Source of the DNA: Tractidigestivibacter sp050946515
GTDB taxonomy: Bacteria; Actinomycetota; Coriobacteriia; Coriobacteriales; Atopobiaceae
Length of the DNA stretch: 64,000 nucleotides
Assembly (NCBI RefSeq): GCF_050946515.1
Contig: NZ_JBMNUX010000009.1
Coordinates: 25,736 to 89,735 of the forward strand
Direction of reading: 5' to 3'
The position numbers were made by a program, and so were the translations under genes. A model generated the notes under the pieces. The model was not told the origin of the DNA and did no database searches. It saw only the letters and a program-made list of their open reading frames with translations. This document shows, piece by piece, positions 1-8,860 of the stretch (its first letter is position 1; every line of letters starts with the position of its first letter).

Positions 1-2
1 AA

Positions 3-1061
3 GGCGCCCGCGGTCCCTTCGCCTTGGTTGTCACCCCAACGCGCGAGCTTGCCGCCCAGATTGAGGACGTAGTTTCCGTCGTCAGCAAGCGCTGCGGCCT
101 TCGTGCGGTAATCGTGATGGGCGGCGAGAAGTTCGACCGCCAGATAAAGCAACTTGGGCGCGGTTGCGACTTGCTTGTTGCCACACCCGGTCGCCTGCTT
201 GACCTCATGGAGCACGACCATGTAAGCCTCGCGCAGGTGCACGTGCTCGTGCTCGACGAGGCAGACCGCATGCTCGACATGGGCTTTTGGCCGAGCGTGC
301 GCCGCATCATGCATGCGCTACCCGCAAGGCACCAAACGCTACTCTTCTCGGCGACCATTCCGCCAAGCATCAAGGGCACCATTGACGCCCTGCTCACCGA
401 CCCCGAATACATCGAAATCGCGCGTATTGGCGAAACCGCCGCCACCGTTGAGGAGCATCTCTGCCCCGTCACTCAGGGACAGAAGACGCAGCTTCTTGAG
501 GCACTTATCCAGACGGGCGGAGCCGCAGGCCAGAAGCCCGAACGCGTGCTGGTATTCTGCCGTACAAAGCACCGGGTGGACGATGTTTGCAAGACGCTCA
601 AGAACGCCGGGATAAAGGTGGACGTAATGCACGCCGACCGCCCCCAAAAGGCACGCGAGCGCGCTCTTGAGAAGTTCCGCGCAGGCAAATGCCAGGTGCT
701 TGTCGCCACCGACGTGATGAGCCGCGGTATTGACGTCGAGGGCATCGACGCTGTCGTGAACTTTGACGTGCCGATGGACCCCGAGGACTACGTGCACCGC
801 ATTGGCCGCACTGGTCGTGCGGGTGCAACGGGCCATGCCTATACGTTTGTGGCACCCGACGAGATAAGCCCCCTTCGCGAGATTGAGTACTTCACCAAGA
901 AGCTCATCCCCACCTGGGACCTTCCTGATTTTCCGTATGACACCGGGCGCATCATCCCGCCGGCCAATCGCTCAACCTCCAAGCCAAAGCGCACAATGTT
1001 CTCGGGATCTAGGTCTCGTGGGCGCGGCTTTGGCGGCGGCAGATATGGACGCCACTACTAA
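3..1061 (+). CDS. DEAD-box ATP-dependent RNA helicase, 5'-truncated by window edge
   Basis: ATP-dependent RNA helicase of superfamily 2, probably acting in ribosome assembly or mRNA turnover in the cytoplasm. The reading frame is open from base 3, so the true start, the Q motif and Walker motif I lie upstream of the window. Visible motifs in order are PTRELA (Ia), TPGR (Ib), DEAD within VLDEADRMLD (II), SAT (III), VLVFCRTKH (IV), ATDVMSRGID (V) and HRIGRTGRAG (VI). The C-terminal 30 residues are basic and Arg/Gly-rich (RGRGFGGGR), as in RhlE-like RNA-binding tails. It converges on the binding-protein gene that ends at 1156. Family assignment is secure; RhlE versus another paralogue cannot be decided from this fragment. 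Confidence 0.93.
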   Translation, partial: GARGPFALVVTPTRELAAQIEDVVSVVSKRCGLRAVIVMGGEKFDRQIKQLGRGCDLLVATPGRLLDLMEHDHVSLAQVHVLVLDEADRMLDMGFWPSVRRIMHALPARHQTLLFSATIPPSIKGTIDALLTDPEYIEIARIGETAATVEEHLCPVTQGQKTQLLEALIQTGGAAGQKPERVLVFCRTKHRVDDVCKTLKNAGIKVDVMHADRPQKARERALEKFRAGKCQVLVATDVMSRGIDVEGIDAVVNFDVPMDPEDYVHRIGRTGRAGATGHAYTFVAPDEISPLREIEYFTKKLIPTWDLPDFPYDTGRIIPPANRSTSKPKRTMFSGSRSRGRGFGGGRYGRHY

Positions 1062-1155
1062 ATCGAGAGCTAAGCGCCAGGATTCATGCCCTCGGCAAAT
1101 TCGCGAGAAAACATAACGTCCTTGCCGTCCGCCGGTTACGCCTCGTAGCGTGTAG

Positions 1156-2481
1156 CTAGATGCCGAGCGCCTCAGCTGACTGTTGTGCCGCATCGTCGAG
1201 CACGGTCTGAATGTCGTCGTCCGTCGCAAACAGCCGCTCGAGGGCATCCGTGTAGTACTTAAGCGCCTCTGAGTAACCGGCATTCATGTATTCGCCGACT
1301 GCATATTCCATCTGGTCGAAAGCCACTTGATACTGAGGGGTCTCCTTGTAGGCTTCCACGATACGCTCGTCATCCACGTCCGACTTGCGTGTAAGAAGGT
1401 AGCCTGTCTTGAGATGGTTCTTGACAGCAGAGTCCTTGGAGGTCATGAAATTGATGAACTCGCCCGCGGCCTCGCGGCGTGCGTCGGTCAAACGAGACGT
1501 CATGACGAGGTTACAGCCGCCTGTGGGAACTTGGTTTTGAACGTGCTTGGGGATAAAGCCGCAGCCGACTTCGAAGCCGTTGTCTGAGGCGACCGTAAGG
1601 TAGTTGGTAAGACCTGCGGTCGACCCCATCCAGATGGCTACCTGCTGCCCCGCGATGCTTGACGCCAAACTGTCCGAGCCGTTCGTTCCGCCAAGATAAC
1701 TAAAGTTGTGACTGGAGATTCCGTCGCGCAGCCATTGGACGAGCTCAACGCCACCAGGCTGGTTGTAAGCCACCTCGGTCGCGTCAAGATCGTCGCCAAA
1801 GAAAGAGCAGCCGTTGCAGCGCAAAAGCCCCGATAGCGCAAACGCATCTAGGAAGAACCCCAGACCGAAAACGCCCACATCCTTCAGCGCGTCGGAGTAA
1901 CTCACAACGTCATCCCAAGTCGCAGGAGCAGTTTCGGGGTCCAGCCCTGCATTTTCAAAAAGAGTCTTGTTGTAGTAGAGAATGGGCGTCGAGCGCAGAT
2001 AAGGCACGCCGCAAAGTTTGCTGTCGGCATAGCAGTTTTCCATGAGACCGGGCCAGAAGTCATCAAGATCATCGGAAGCAATGATGTCATCGATGGGCTG
2101 GATGAGTCCAGAGTCATAGAACGCGGCAGTGTTGGAGATGCCAAGCACGCAGACGTCAGGCTCCTCATTGGCTGTGAAGGCCGTCTTAAGCTTGGCGTTG
2201 AGGTCGTCATAAGAGCCCTGGGGCTCACCGGTCACATGGATGTTCTTCTCATTGCCTACGGAGTCGTTAAACTCTTCGACGCGCTCGTCATTGTTTTCTT
2301 TTACGGCTCCCGTCCAGCAGTACCAATACGTGAGTTCAATCGTCTCGTCAGACTGAGAGCTCGACGACTGATCGCTCTGCCCTCCGTTTGAATTGCAGCC
2401 GGCAAGACCTGCAGCGGTCATCATGCCTGCGCCTAGGGCAGAAGCGCGTAGAAATGTTCTCCGAGAAATGGAATTTGGCAT
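1156..2481 (-). CDS. Sugar ABC transporter substrate-binding lipoprotein (family 1), copy 1
   Basis: Extracellular solute-binding protein of a carbohydrate (CUT1) ABC importer, 441 aa. The N-terminus has a twin-arginine motif (SRRTF, residues 6-10), a hydrophobic stretch and a lipobox LAGC with Cys29, so it is probably exported by Tat and lipid-anchored. A Ser/Gln-rich linker follows and then a family-1 binding fold. It is last in the operon ATPase-permease-permease-binding protein-phosphoesterase-this gene. It is clearly paralogous to the 3448-4776 product: the two share long near-identical blocks, for example TGGCNLVMTSR and AAGEFINFMTSKDSA. Its start has a clear Shine-Dalgarno (AAAGGACGAG). 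The ligand is unknown; glycerol-3-phosphate/UgpB-like or oligosaccharide ligands are both possible. Confidence 0.9.
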   Translation of the reverse strand: MPNSISRRTFLRASALGAGMMTAAGLAGCNSNGGQSDQSSSSQSDETIELTYWYCWTGAVKENNDERVEEFNDSVGNEKNIHVTGEPQGSYDDLNAKLKTAFTANEEPDVCVLGISNTAAFYDSGLIQPIDDIIASDDLDDFWPGLMENCYADSKLCGVPYLRSTPILYYNKTLFENAGLDPETAPATWDDVVSYSDALKDVGVFGLGFFLDAFALSGLLRCNGCSFFGDDLDATEVAYNQPGGVELVQWLRDGISSHNFSYLGGTNGSDSLASSIAGQQVAIWMGSTAGLTNYLTVASDNGFEVGCGFIPKHVQNQVPTGGCNLVMTSRLTDARREAAGEFINFMTSKDSAVKNHLKTGYLLTRKSDVDDERIVEAYKETPQYQVAFDQMEYAVGEYMNAGYSEALKYYTDALERLFATDDDIQTVLDDAAQQSAEALGI

Positions 2482-2511
2482 GCCCTCGTCCTTTCTTCGA
2501 GACGCTGATTG

Positions 2512-3339
2512 CTATAGGGGGATGACGACGTTCTCAAAGGTGCAGCCAGACTCAGCATGGGTACGCGTGTGCGCCTGATAGAGGGGCAGTCCCTGAGAGA
2601 AGGGGTGTTCCTCCGCATCGTCAAAGTGACGGTAGGCAACCTCCGCGCAGGAAGGCTTGAAATCGAGCTCGAGATATCCGGCTGTGGCTGGAACATCCGC
2701 GAGCATGATGAAGTGCCAGGCGCCGAGGGTGCCATAGGCGTTGTGGTGGGTGTGGCCACAAAGATAGATGCCTGCTCCGCCAACATGCGAGCCAAGCACC
2801 TCGAGCACCTCGTCGCTGTTGTCCACGTACGCCTTCTCGATGTCGTCATCAATGAAGCTCATGGTGCCGCTCAGCGCATGGTGTCCCATCACGACAAGTG
2901 GCCGTCCCTGAGCTGAGCGGACCTCGGACCCGAGCCACTCAAGCTGGCTGGTGCTGACGTGTCCGCCCCACTCATCGATGCTGCGGGGGAACGGCTTTGT
3001 GGTGTCAATCACCACAAAATGGACTCCCCCCTGGTCAAAGGAGTAGTCGGCAGTTCGCCCGAAAATCTGGTCCATATGGGCCTCGTTGACGAACATCGTG
3101 TCATGGTTGCCATAGACGTAATGAACTGGGAAAGGCGCTCTCTCAAGCGCGTCATGCACGTGGCGCATGCTTTCCGGACGGCTGGTCGTCGAGACGTCTC
3201 CAAGCGAAACGAGCAGGTCAGCTCCGGGAGCCGAGAAGGCGTCGAGCGCAGATGAGAAGAAAGCAGCTCGCTCTGCGTCGAGAGCCATGTCTCGAACGTC
3301 CTCGGAGTAGTGAAGGTCGGCAAAGTATCTTATGCGCAT
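2512..3339 (-). CDS. Calcineurin-like metallophosphoesterase
   Basis: Cytoplasmic dinuclear-metal phosphoesterase of 275 aa with no signal peptide. The metal-ligand motifs appear in order: FADLHYS (a variant of D-x-H) near residue 7, GDVS near 47, YGNHD near 75, GHHA near 130 and GHTHHNA near 195. It sits between the two paralogous binding-protein genes of the ABC operon, 30 bases before the downstream one, with a good ribosome site (TTAGGAGAAGCA). Placement inside a sugar-uptake operon suggests it hydrolyses a phosphomonoester or phosphodiester of the imported compound, perhaps as UgpQ does for glycerophosphodiesters in the Ugp system. That role is inference; the family also includes cyclic nucleotide phosphodiesterases. 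Confidence 0.85.
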   Translation of the reverse strand: MRIRYFADLHYSEDVRDMALDAERAAFFSSALDAFSAPGADLLVSLGDVSTTSRPESMRHVHDALERAPFPVHYVYGNHDTMFVNEAHMDQIFGRTADYSFDQGGVHFVVIDTTKPFPRSIDEWGGHVSTSQLEWLGSEVRSAQGRPLVVMGHHALSGTMSFIDDDIEKAYVDNSDEVLEVLGSHVGGAGIYLCGHTHHNAYGTLGAWHFIMLADVPATAGYLELDFKPSCAEVAYRHFDDAEEHPFSQGLPLYQAHTRTHAESGCTFENVVIPL

Positions 3340-3366
3340 TGCTTCTCCTAACGCGAGATTGACAGA

Positions 3367-3394
3367 GCCCTCCTCGAGCAGGCTCGGGGAGGGC
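3367..3394 (-). terminator. Intercistronic hairpin downstream of binding protein 2
   Basis: A 12-bp stem (gccctcctcgag / ctcggggagggc, one G-U pair) with loop cagg lies between the second binding-protein gene and the phosphoesterase, read on the minus strand. No good T-run follows, so it looks like an RNA-stabilising or partial-termination element, as is common after binding-protein genes. Confidence 0.5.
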
Positions 3395-3447
3395 GGGTGG
3401 AGAAGGGCCAGGACCCCGGAAGGATAGGACCGGCCCAGCGGAGGGAT

Positions 3448-4776
3448 CTAGCCTTGGAGAATCGGGTCAGCCTGCGACTTGGCATCGTCGAGCGCAGACT
3501 GGATGTCGCTGCCATCGCCGCTCATGATCTCGTCAATCGTGTCGGTGTAGACCTTTGCGGCCTCGGCATAGCCGGCGTTCATGTAGTCGCCTACGGCATA
3601 CTGCAGCTGGTCGAAGGCAACTTGGTACTGCGGCGTCGTGGCATAGGCCTCGGTAATGCGCGAGTCATCCACGGCGGACTGGCGCGTAAGGAGATAGCCA
3701 GTCTTCAAGTGGTTCTTGATTGCGGAGTCCTTTGAGGTCATGAAGTTGATGAACTCGCCCGCGGCCTCGCGGCGCGCGTCGGTCACGCGCGACGTCATGA
3801 CCAGGTTGCAGCCGCCAGTGGGGACCTTGTTCTGGGTGTTCTTGGGAATGAAGCCCACGTTGATCTCGTATCCGCCCTGCTCCGCATAGGAAAGCTGGCT
3901 CGTGAGGTCTGCCGTGGAGGTCACCCACATGCCCACCTGCTGGTTGGCAACGTTGGTGTTCAACGTGTCGGAGCCATTGGACCCTGCGCAGAACGAGAAG
4001 TTATGGTTGTCAACGTTGTCCTTGAACCAGCGCACCATGTCGACGGCGGGCGTTTCGTTGAAGGTGGCCTCCGTGGCGGAGAGGTCGTCGCCGAAGAGCG
4101 TTCCGCTGTTGCAGTAGGCAAATGCCGTGAAGGCCCAGATGTAGGAGAAGAACCCGTAGCCGCCCACTCCGAGGCTGGCGAGCGCGTCAGATGCCGTAAC
4201 CATGTCGTCCCAAGTCTCTGGCGCCGTCTCAGGGTCAAGCCCGGCCTTCTCGAAGAGGGTCTTGTTGTAGTAGAGGACAGGAGTGGAGCGCAGATAAGGC
4301 ACGCCGTACAGAGTGTTGTCGGCGTAGCAGTTCTCCATGAGGCCGCTCCAGAAGTCATTGAGGTCGTCCTCAGCAATGAGGTCGTCGATTGGCTGGATCA
4401 TGCCTCCGTCCGCAAAGGCCTGCGTGCTGTTGATGACCATGACGCAGACGTCAGGCTCTTCGTTTGCAGTGAAGGCGGTCTTGAGCTTTGAGTTGAGGTC
4501 ATCGTAGGAGCCCTGGGACTCGGCGGTCACATGGATGCCCTTCTCCGCGCCAATCCCGTCGTTGAACTCCTGAACGCGCTCCTCGTTGTTCTCCTTGATC
4601 TTGTCGGTCCAGCAGTACCAGTAGGTGAGCTCGATGGTTCCGTCCGAGCTCGTGGTGTCCGAGGAGGATTGGCTGCCAGAGCATCCAGCGAGACCGGCGG
4701 CGGTGGCCATTGCCCCGGCGGCACCGGCGGTCTTCAAGAACTGGCGTCGTGACAGGTTTGATGAGGAATCCAGCAT
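3448..4776 (-). CDS. Sugar ABC transporter substrate-binding lipoprotein (family 1), copy 2
   Basis: Solute-binding lipoprotein of 442 aa for the CUT1 importer encoded just upstream in the same operon. It has a twin-arginine motif (SRRQF, residues 9-13), an Ala/Gly-rich hydrophobic segment and a lipobox LAGC with Cys32. The mature protein matches copy 1 over its whole length, with the best agreement in the C-terminal third; differences cluster around residues 190-240, a region that could shape the ligand pocket. It follows permease G by 69 bases that hold a hairpin. Start chosen at the ATG after AAAGGAAG. As the copy next to the permeases it is probably the ancestral partner and copy 1 the duplicate. 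Substrate not determined. Confidence 0.91.
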   Translation of the reverse strand: MLDSSSNLSRRQFLKTAGAAGAMATAAGLAGCSGSQSSSDTTSSDGTIELTYWYCWTDKIKENNEERVQEFNDGIGAEKGIHVTAESQGSYDDLNSKLKTAFTANEEPDVCVMVINSTQAFADGGMIQPIDDLIAEDDLNDFWSGLMENCYADNTLYGVPYLRSTPVLYYNKTLFEKAGLDPETAPETWDDMVTASDALASLGVGGYGFFSYIWAFTAFAYCNSGTLFGDDLSATEATFNETPAVDMVRWFKDNVDNHNFSFCAGSNGSDTLNTNVANQQVGMWVTSTADLTSQLSYAEQGGYEINVGFIPKNTQNKVPTGGCNLVMTSRVTDARREAAGEFINFMTSKDSAIKNHLKTGYLLTRQSAVDDSRITEAYATTPQYQVAFDQLQYAVGDYMNAGYAEAAKVYTDTIDEIMSGDGSDIQSALDDAKSQADPILQG

Positions 4777-4796
4777 CGAATCTTCCTTTCGTCGTC

Positions 4797-4817
4797 GGGC
4801 CTCCCCTTTGGAGACCC
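4797..4817 (-). other. Intercistronic hairpin between permease G and binding protein 2
   Basis: An 8-bp stem (gggcctcc / ggagaccc, one G-U pair) with a five-base loop sits in the 69-base gap between the permease stop and the binding-protein start. It could protect the abundant binding-protein mRNA. It lacks a T-run and is not a strong terminator. Confidence 0.4.
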
Positions 4818-4845
4818 AAGTGAGATGGGCAGTCGGCAGGCGGAC

Positions 4846-5682
4846 CTACTTGTCGCCGATATAGGAGAAGGCTTTGATGATGTGCTTGTTGGCGAAGATG
4901 TAGACCACAAGAATGGGCAGGGTAAGCAGCACGTTTGCTGCCATAAGGATCTGGTAGTTGATGCCGTTCTCGCTGGCTCGCATGTTGGCGACGCCCACGG
5001 GCAGCGTGCGCACGGTGTCGTTGGTGGTAAGCACAAGCGGCCAGAAGTAGTCGTTCCACGTGGCTATGAAGGTGAGCAGCGCGCAAGTGACAAGCGTGGC
5101 TTTTGCCATGGGGAGGAAGAGCTTCCAGATGATCTGGAACTCGCTGGCGTTGTCCAGGCGCGCAGCCTCAACAAGCTCGCGGGGCATCTGGTTGAAGGTC
5201 TGTCGCAACATGAAGATGTTGAAGGCGCTCGTCGCAAACGGAAGAATCAGCGAGGCGTAGGTGTTGATGATCCCCCAGCGCGCGAACATCACGAAAAGCG
5301 GGAGAAAAACCAGCTGAGCGGGAACCATCATGGTGATGAGCGTAAGACCAAAGAGCACGCCCTTGCCTTTGAAGTCGTACTGCGAGAAGGCATATGCTGC
5401 GGGGACCACGGTAAGCGCCTGCAAGACCAGCACCGAGAAGGTGACGATCACGGAGTTCAGCAAAAAGCGCCAGAACGGAATGGTGGTCATGACCGTGCTG
5501 TAGTTTTCCCACTGGGGGTCGGCCGGCAAGAGGGACGGCGGGAATGTCATGGTCTCGCCAAGCGTCTTGAGCGAGCTAGACACCATCCAAACAAATGGGA
5601 AGGCAAACACGAGCACGAGCAGCGCGTTGACAACCCAGCGAACGACGCGACGTGGGGTGACTGCGAACTTTCCTGATGACAT
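4846..5682 (-). CDS. Carbohydrate ABC transporter permease (MalG/UgpE type)
   Basis: Inner-membrane permease subunit of 278 aa with about six transmembrane segments, the first at residues 13-35. The cytoplasmic EAA loop that docks with the ATPase is visible as EAARLDNASEFQIIWKLFLP around residues 185-205, and the C-terminus is the short form typical of MalG/UgpE proteins. It begins 15 bases after the stop of permease F, with ribosome site GAGAGGGA, and is followed by binding protein 2. It pairs with the 5698-6597 product to form the translocation pore. Role in sugar uptake is secure at family level; substrate unknown. Confidence 0.92.
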   Translation of the reverse strand: MSSGKFAVTPRRVVRWVVNALLVLVFAFPFVWMVSSSLKTLGETMTFPPSLLPADPQWENYSTVMTTIPFWRFLLNSVIVTFSVLVLQALTVVPAAYAFSQYDFKGKGVLFGLTLITMMVPAQLVFLPLFVMFARWGIINTYASLILPFATSAFNIFMLRQTFNQMPRELVEAARLDNASEFQIIWKLFLPMAKATLVTCALLTFIATWNDYFWPLVLTTNDTVRTLPVGVANMRASENGINYQILMAANVLLTLPILVVYIFANKHIIKAFSYIGDK

Positions 5683-5697
5683 GGGGCTGTCCCTCTC

Positions 5698-6597
5698 CTA
5701 TCGATAGTGCACGCGCTTGGCGAGCAGCTTGAAGTAGATGACCGAAAAGACCGCAATGATTACGAGAAGAACCACGCCGATGGCCGCGGCAGTGCCCACC
5801 TTGTTGAATTGGAAGCCATACTCGTAGAGCGAGTAGACGAGGGTGTTGGTAGCATTCTGCGGACCACCCGCAGTCATGATCTGGATGGTCTCGAAGACCT
5901 TGAGCGACGCGATCACGTCAACGATGACTAGAAAGAACATCGTGGGAGAAATCATTGGGAAGGTAATCTTGCTGAACGTGGCCCATTTTCCGGCATGGTC
6001 CAAGCGGGCCGCCTCGTAGAGGTGCTTGGGGATGCCCTGCAGCGCGGAGACAAGAATCAGCGAGTCGTAGCCCACGCTCTTCCAAACCGAGATAGCAATG
6101 AGCGACGGCAGGGCAAAGTTAGTGTCTCCCAGCCAATCCACGGGACCGATGCCAAAGACGTTCAGGATGCTATTGAGAAGACCGAAGTCCTTGTTCATGA
6201 TCCACAGCCATAGCAGGGCGACAGAGGCAAGGCTCACAACGTAGGGCGAGAACACCACGGCCTGGAGAAAGCCGTTTGTCTTGGTGTTCTCGTGCAGGTA
6301 CAAGGCGATGAGCAGCCCCAGCCCCACGCCCAGGCCCACCACGAAGACCGTATAGATGAGCGTGTTGGCAAGCGTTTGCCAGAACGCCGCGTCAGAAAAG
6401 AGGTTCTTGAAGTTATCGAGTCCAACGAACTCCATCTTGGGCGAGATGAGGTCCCACTTGAAAAGCGAGAGATACCCCATGTTGAAGATCGGATAGATCC
6501 AGAAGACGGCGAGGATGATGAGCGCCGGCGCAATCACGAGGTAGGGCTTCGCCATCGTGAAGACGCTCTTGGCGCCAGAGCGTTGCCGCCCACTCAT
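5698..6597 (-). CDS. Carbohydrate ABC transporter permease (MalF/UgpA type)
   Basis: Membrane permease of 299 aa with six predicted transmembrane helices; a hydrophobic helix at about residues 19-40 follows a basic N-terminus. The EAA motif appears as EAARLDHAGKWATFSKITFP around residues 215-235. The ATG overlaps the stop of the upstream ATPase gene (ATGA), implying translational coupling. It lacks the long periplasmic insertion of enterobacterial MalF and so resembles UgpA/MsmF-type permeases. It functions with the MalG-type partner next to it. Confidence 0.92.
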   Translation of the reverse strand: MSGRQRSGAKSVFTMAKPYLVIAPALIILAVFWIYPIFNMGYLSLFKWDLISPKMEFVGLDNFKNLFSDAAFWQTLANTLIYTVFVVGLGVGLGLLIALYLHENTKTNGFLQAVVFSPYVVSLASVALLWLWIMNKDFGLLNSILNVFGIGPVDWLGDTNFALPSLIAISVWKSVGYDSLILVSALQGIPKHLYEAARLDHAGKWATFSKITFPMISPTMFFLVIVDVIASLKVFETIQIMTAGGPQNATNTLVYSLYEYGFQFNKVGTAAAIGVVLLVIIAVFSVIYFKLLAKRVHYR

Positions 6598-7673
6598 GCA
6601 ACCACCCTCTTCTCATCGGAGCCGAAGAGGTAAAGCGAAGAGCGATCGACACAGAGCTTTACCTGCGTGCCGACGTCAACCTGAGGCTGGTTAAACGTCT
6701 TGAAGGAGACGTTCCCAAAGCCCGTCTCGGCTTGATAGATAATCTCGGACCCCATGATCTCGCGGATGGCAATGGTGCCGCCAAAAACGAGGTCTCCCTG
6801 CTTGGGAACGTAGGCGTCGGTCATGGCCTTCTCGCCGTTGGGATGGCTGCCAAGAACCTTCTCCGCAAAGAGGGCTCGCGACGGACGGAAGCCCACCCAC
6901 GCGACGTCATCGGAGAAGCCAAGATCGGGCAAGCTCGCACGTTCGAACACATTCATGGTAGGCACGCCTATGAACTGCGCCACGAACTTGTTGGCGGGGT
7001 CGCCGTATATGGTGAGCGGCTCGGCGGCCTGCTGGATCTTGCCCTCGTTCATCAGCACGATCTTGGTGGCCATGCTCATGGCCTCGGTCTGGTCGTGCGT
7101 GACATAGACGAAGGTGGTCCCCAGCCGCTGGTGCAAGGCAATGAGCTCGGTGCGCATTTGGGCGCGGAGCTTGGCGTCGAGGTTGGAGAGGGGCTCGTCC
7201 ATCAGGAAGACCTTGGGGTGCTTCACCATGGCGCGGGCGAGGGCGACGCGCTGCCGCTGACCTCCCGACAGCTGCGAGGGCTTGCGGTCGAGGTACTCGG
7301 TCAAGCCGACGATGCGAGAGAAATACTCGATCCTGCGCTCTCGCTCCTCTTTTGGGACCTTGGCATTAATCAGGCCGAACTCGATATTGCCCCGCACGGT
7401 CATCGTGGGGTAGAGGGCATAGTTTTGGAAGACCATCGCGATATTACGGTCTCCCGGGTCAACGTCGTTCATGCGGACGCCGTCAATCAGAAGGTCCCCC
7501 TCGGTAATCTCCTCAAGGCCCGCAATCATGCGCAGCGTCGTTGTCTTTCCGCAGCCTGACGGTCCAACCAGCACGGTGAAGCTGCCATCCGGAATCACCA
7601 AGTTCATGTCCTCGATGACCGTGACACCGTTGTCGTAGGTCTTCTTGACATGACGAAGTTCGATGCTTGACAC
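6594..7673 (-). CDS. CUT1 ABC transporter ATP-binding protein (UgpC/MsmX type)
   Basis: Cytoplasmic ATPase of 359 aa that energises the sugar importer. It shows Walker A GPSGCGKTT (residues about 37-45), the Q-loop VFQNYALYP, signature LSGGQRQR, Walker B VFLMDEP, the D-loop SNLDAKLR and the switch histidine VTHDQ. The C-terminal third is the OB-fold (TOBE) regulatory domain of CUT1 ATPases. It is the first gene of the operon. The start is GTG at 7673 after GAAGGAGG with six-base spacing. Related MsmX proteins can serve several importers, so it might not be exclusive to this one. Confidence 0.93.
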   Translation of the reverse strand: MSSIELRHVKKTYDNGVTVIEDMNLVIPDGSFTVLVGPSGCGKTTTLRMIAGLEEITEGDLLIDGVRMNDVDPGDRNIAMVFQNYALYPTMTVRGNIEFGLINAKVPKEERERRIEYFSRIVGLTEYLDRKPSQLSGGQRQRVALARAMVKHPKVFLMDEPLSNLDAKLRAQMRTELIALHQRLGTTFVYVTHDQTEAMSMATKIVLMNEGKIQQAAEPLTIYGDPANKFVAQFIGVPTMNVFERASLPDLGFSDDVAWVGFRPSRALFAEKVLGSHPNGEKAMTDAYVPKQGDLVFGGTIAIREIMGSEIIYQAETGFGNVSFKTFNQPQVDVGTQVKLCVDRSSLYLFGSDEKRVVA

Positions 7674-8009
7674 AAAGCCTCCTTCAAGCTCTCCTTGTTA
7701 CGGCGCCCTCGGCGCCACTGGTCGGAAGTATCGGCTGCCCGAGTCAGAGTGCCGTAAGCCAGGAGCACCGGTTTTGGCACTGATTTCTGTCATGCGAAGG
7801 TAATTCCTGGAGGTTTGACGACCGCTCGGCAGCGCGATAGGCGACGCACGGCCGACGCAGGGGCGGGATGCGCGCAAGAGGACCAGACCGCTGGCTGCGC
7901 TGCGCCCGAAAATGACCATGGGGTATGATTGCCTCGTAAAACCAACCGCCGACGCGCCAAGTAGGGAAGCGCCGTCTAATCGCCCGATTATGAAAGCACA
8001 GGCACCGAG
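7674..8009. promoter_or_regulatory. Divergent control region between the ABC operon and deoR-type gene
   Basis: 336 bases without a convincing gene. It must hold the promoters for the ABC operon (leftward) and the regulator (rightward). A GC-rich inverted repeat (ggcgcc-ctc-ggcgcc, about 7699-7713) lies in the leader of the ABC operon. A CGAAAA half-site at about 7908, inside gcccgaaaatgacc, matches half of the operator-like repeat upstream of deoC. Clear -35/-10 boxes could not be fixed. Confidence 0.45.
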
Positions 8010-8789
8010 ATGCCCAAAAGAATCCTTTACGCGCAGCAACGACGCCAGCAAATGCTCAAGATAATCGTGGAGAACTCTGGCGCGAGCGTTTCAGAACTTG
8101 CGCGCACATTCTCGGTAACCCCCGCAACCGTGCGAAGCGATCTTTCATACTTGGAGGGAAAGCGCCTGGTGGTGCGCACACATGGCGGAGCAATTGCACG
8201 GCAGGGCCTTGACGAAGAGCCTCTTCTCGCCGAGCGCAAGCATGCAGCTGAGAAGTCCGCAATCGCGGCGAATGCGCTGCCGCTGGTAAAAAGCGGCGAG
8301 GTCATTGCCCTTGATACGGGAACCACGATGACGACCTTTGCCCAGGCGCTGGTGGCCTCGCCGCTCGCTAACCTGACGCTGATTAGCCCCGACATCCAGG
8401 CGCTTTCCATTCTTGAAGCTCGCTCTGACTTCTCGCTCATTTCGGTAGGAGGAAAAATACGCTCAGGCTTTCACTTTGCCTGCGGTGCCATGGCCCTGGA
8501 CATTCTGAATAACCTGCGCGCAGATGCTTGCGTGCTATCGACCACATCTCTGGATTTTGAGCAGGGGCTGACGACGCCCGACGTTGACACCGCTCGGATA
8601 AAGCAGAAGCTGCTCGAGATTTCCCGCGAGTCAATTCTATTGGTTGACTCTTCGAAGCTCGGGCACGTGAGCTGCGGGCACTTTGCCTCTCTCGAGCAGG
8701 TCGACCATCTAGTGATTGATGCTGGCGCAAGCGAGACCGCGCTTGCCCAGCTGCGCCAGCGCGTGCCGGACGTTATTGTGGCACGCTAG
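8010..8789 (+). CDS. DeoR/GlpR-family transcriptional repressor
   Basis: Sugar-phosphate-responsive repressor of 259 aa. The N-terminus carries a DeoR-type winged helix-turn-helix (residues 5-60: RRQQMLKII, SVSELARTFSVTPATVRSDL, LEGKRLVVRTHGGA). The C-terminal DeoRC sensor domain has the DTGTT phosphosugar-binding loop near residue 95. It stands alone on the plus strand between the ABC operon, from which it diverges, and the aldolase/dehydrogenase operon, on which it converges. This placement makes it the likely repressor of both and of itself. The inducer is unknown but is probably a phosphorylated intermediate of the pathway. The ribosome site is weak. Confidence 0.9.
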   Translation: MPKRILYAQQRRQQMLKIIVENSGASVSELARTFSVTPATVRSDLSYLEGKRLVVRTHGGAIARQGLDEEPLLAERKHAAEKSAIAANALPLVKSGEVIALDTGTTMTTFAQALVASPLANLTLISPDIQALSILEARSDFSLISVGGKIRSGFHFACGAMALDILNNLRADACVLSTTSLDFEQGLTTPDVDTARIKQKLLEISRESILLVDSSKLGHVSCGHFASLEQVDHLVIDAGASETALAQLRQRVPDVIVAR

Positions 8790-8860
8790 CCGTGCTCGCG
8801 TATTATACGAAACGCGCCATCCGCCACTGCATCGTTGACCCCAAGCGGAGCACCTCTTTC

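Noticed and set aside
4825..5676. Long plus-strand frame opposite the MalG-type permease
   Set aside because: Composition is His/Asp/Gly-rich and motif-free, and it is antisense to a clear permease.
7698..8051. 117-codon leftward frame across the importer/deoR gap
   Set aside because: It overlaps the start of the DeoR gene, lacks a ribosome site and covers the expected divergent promoters.
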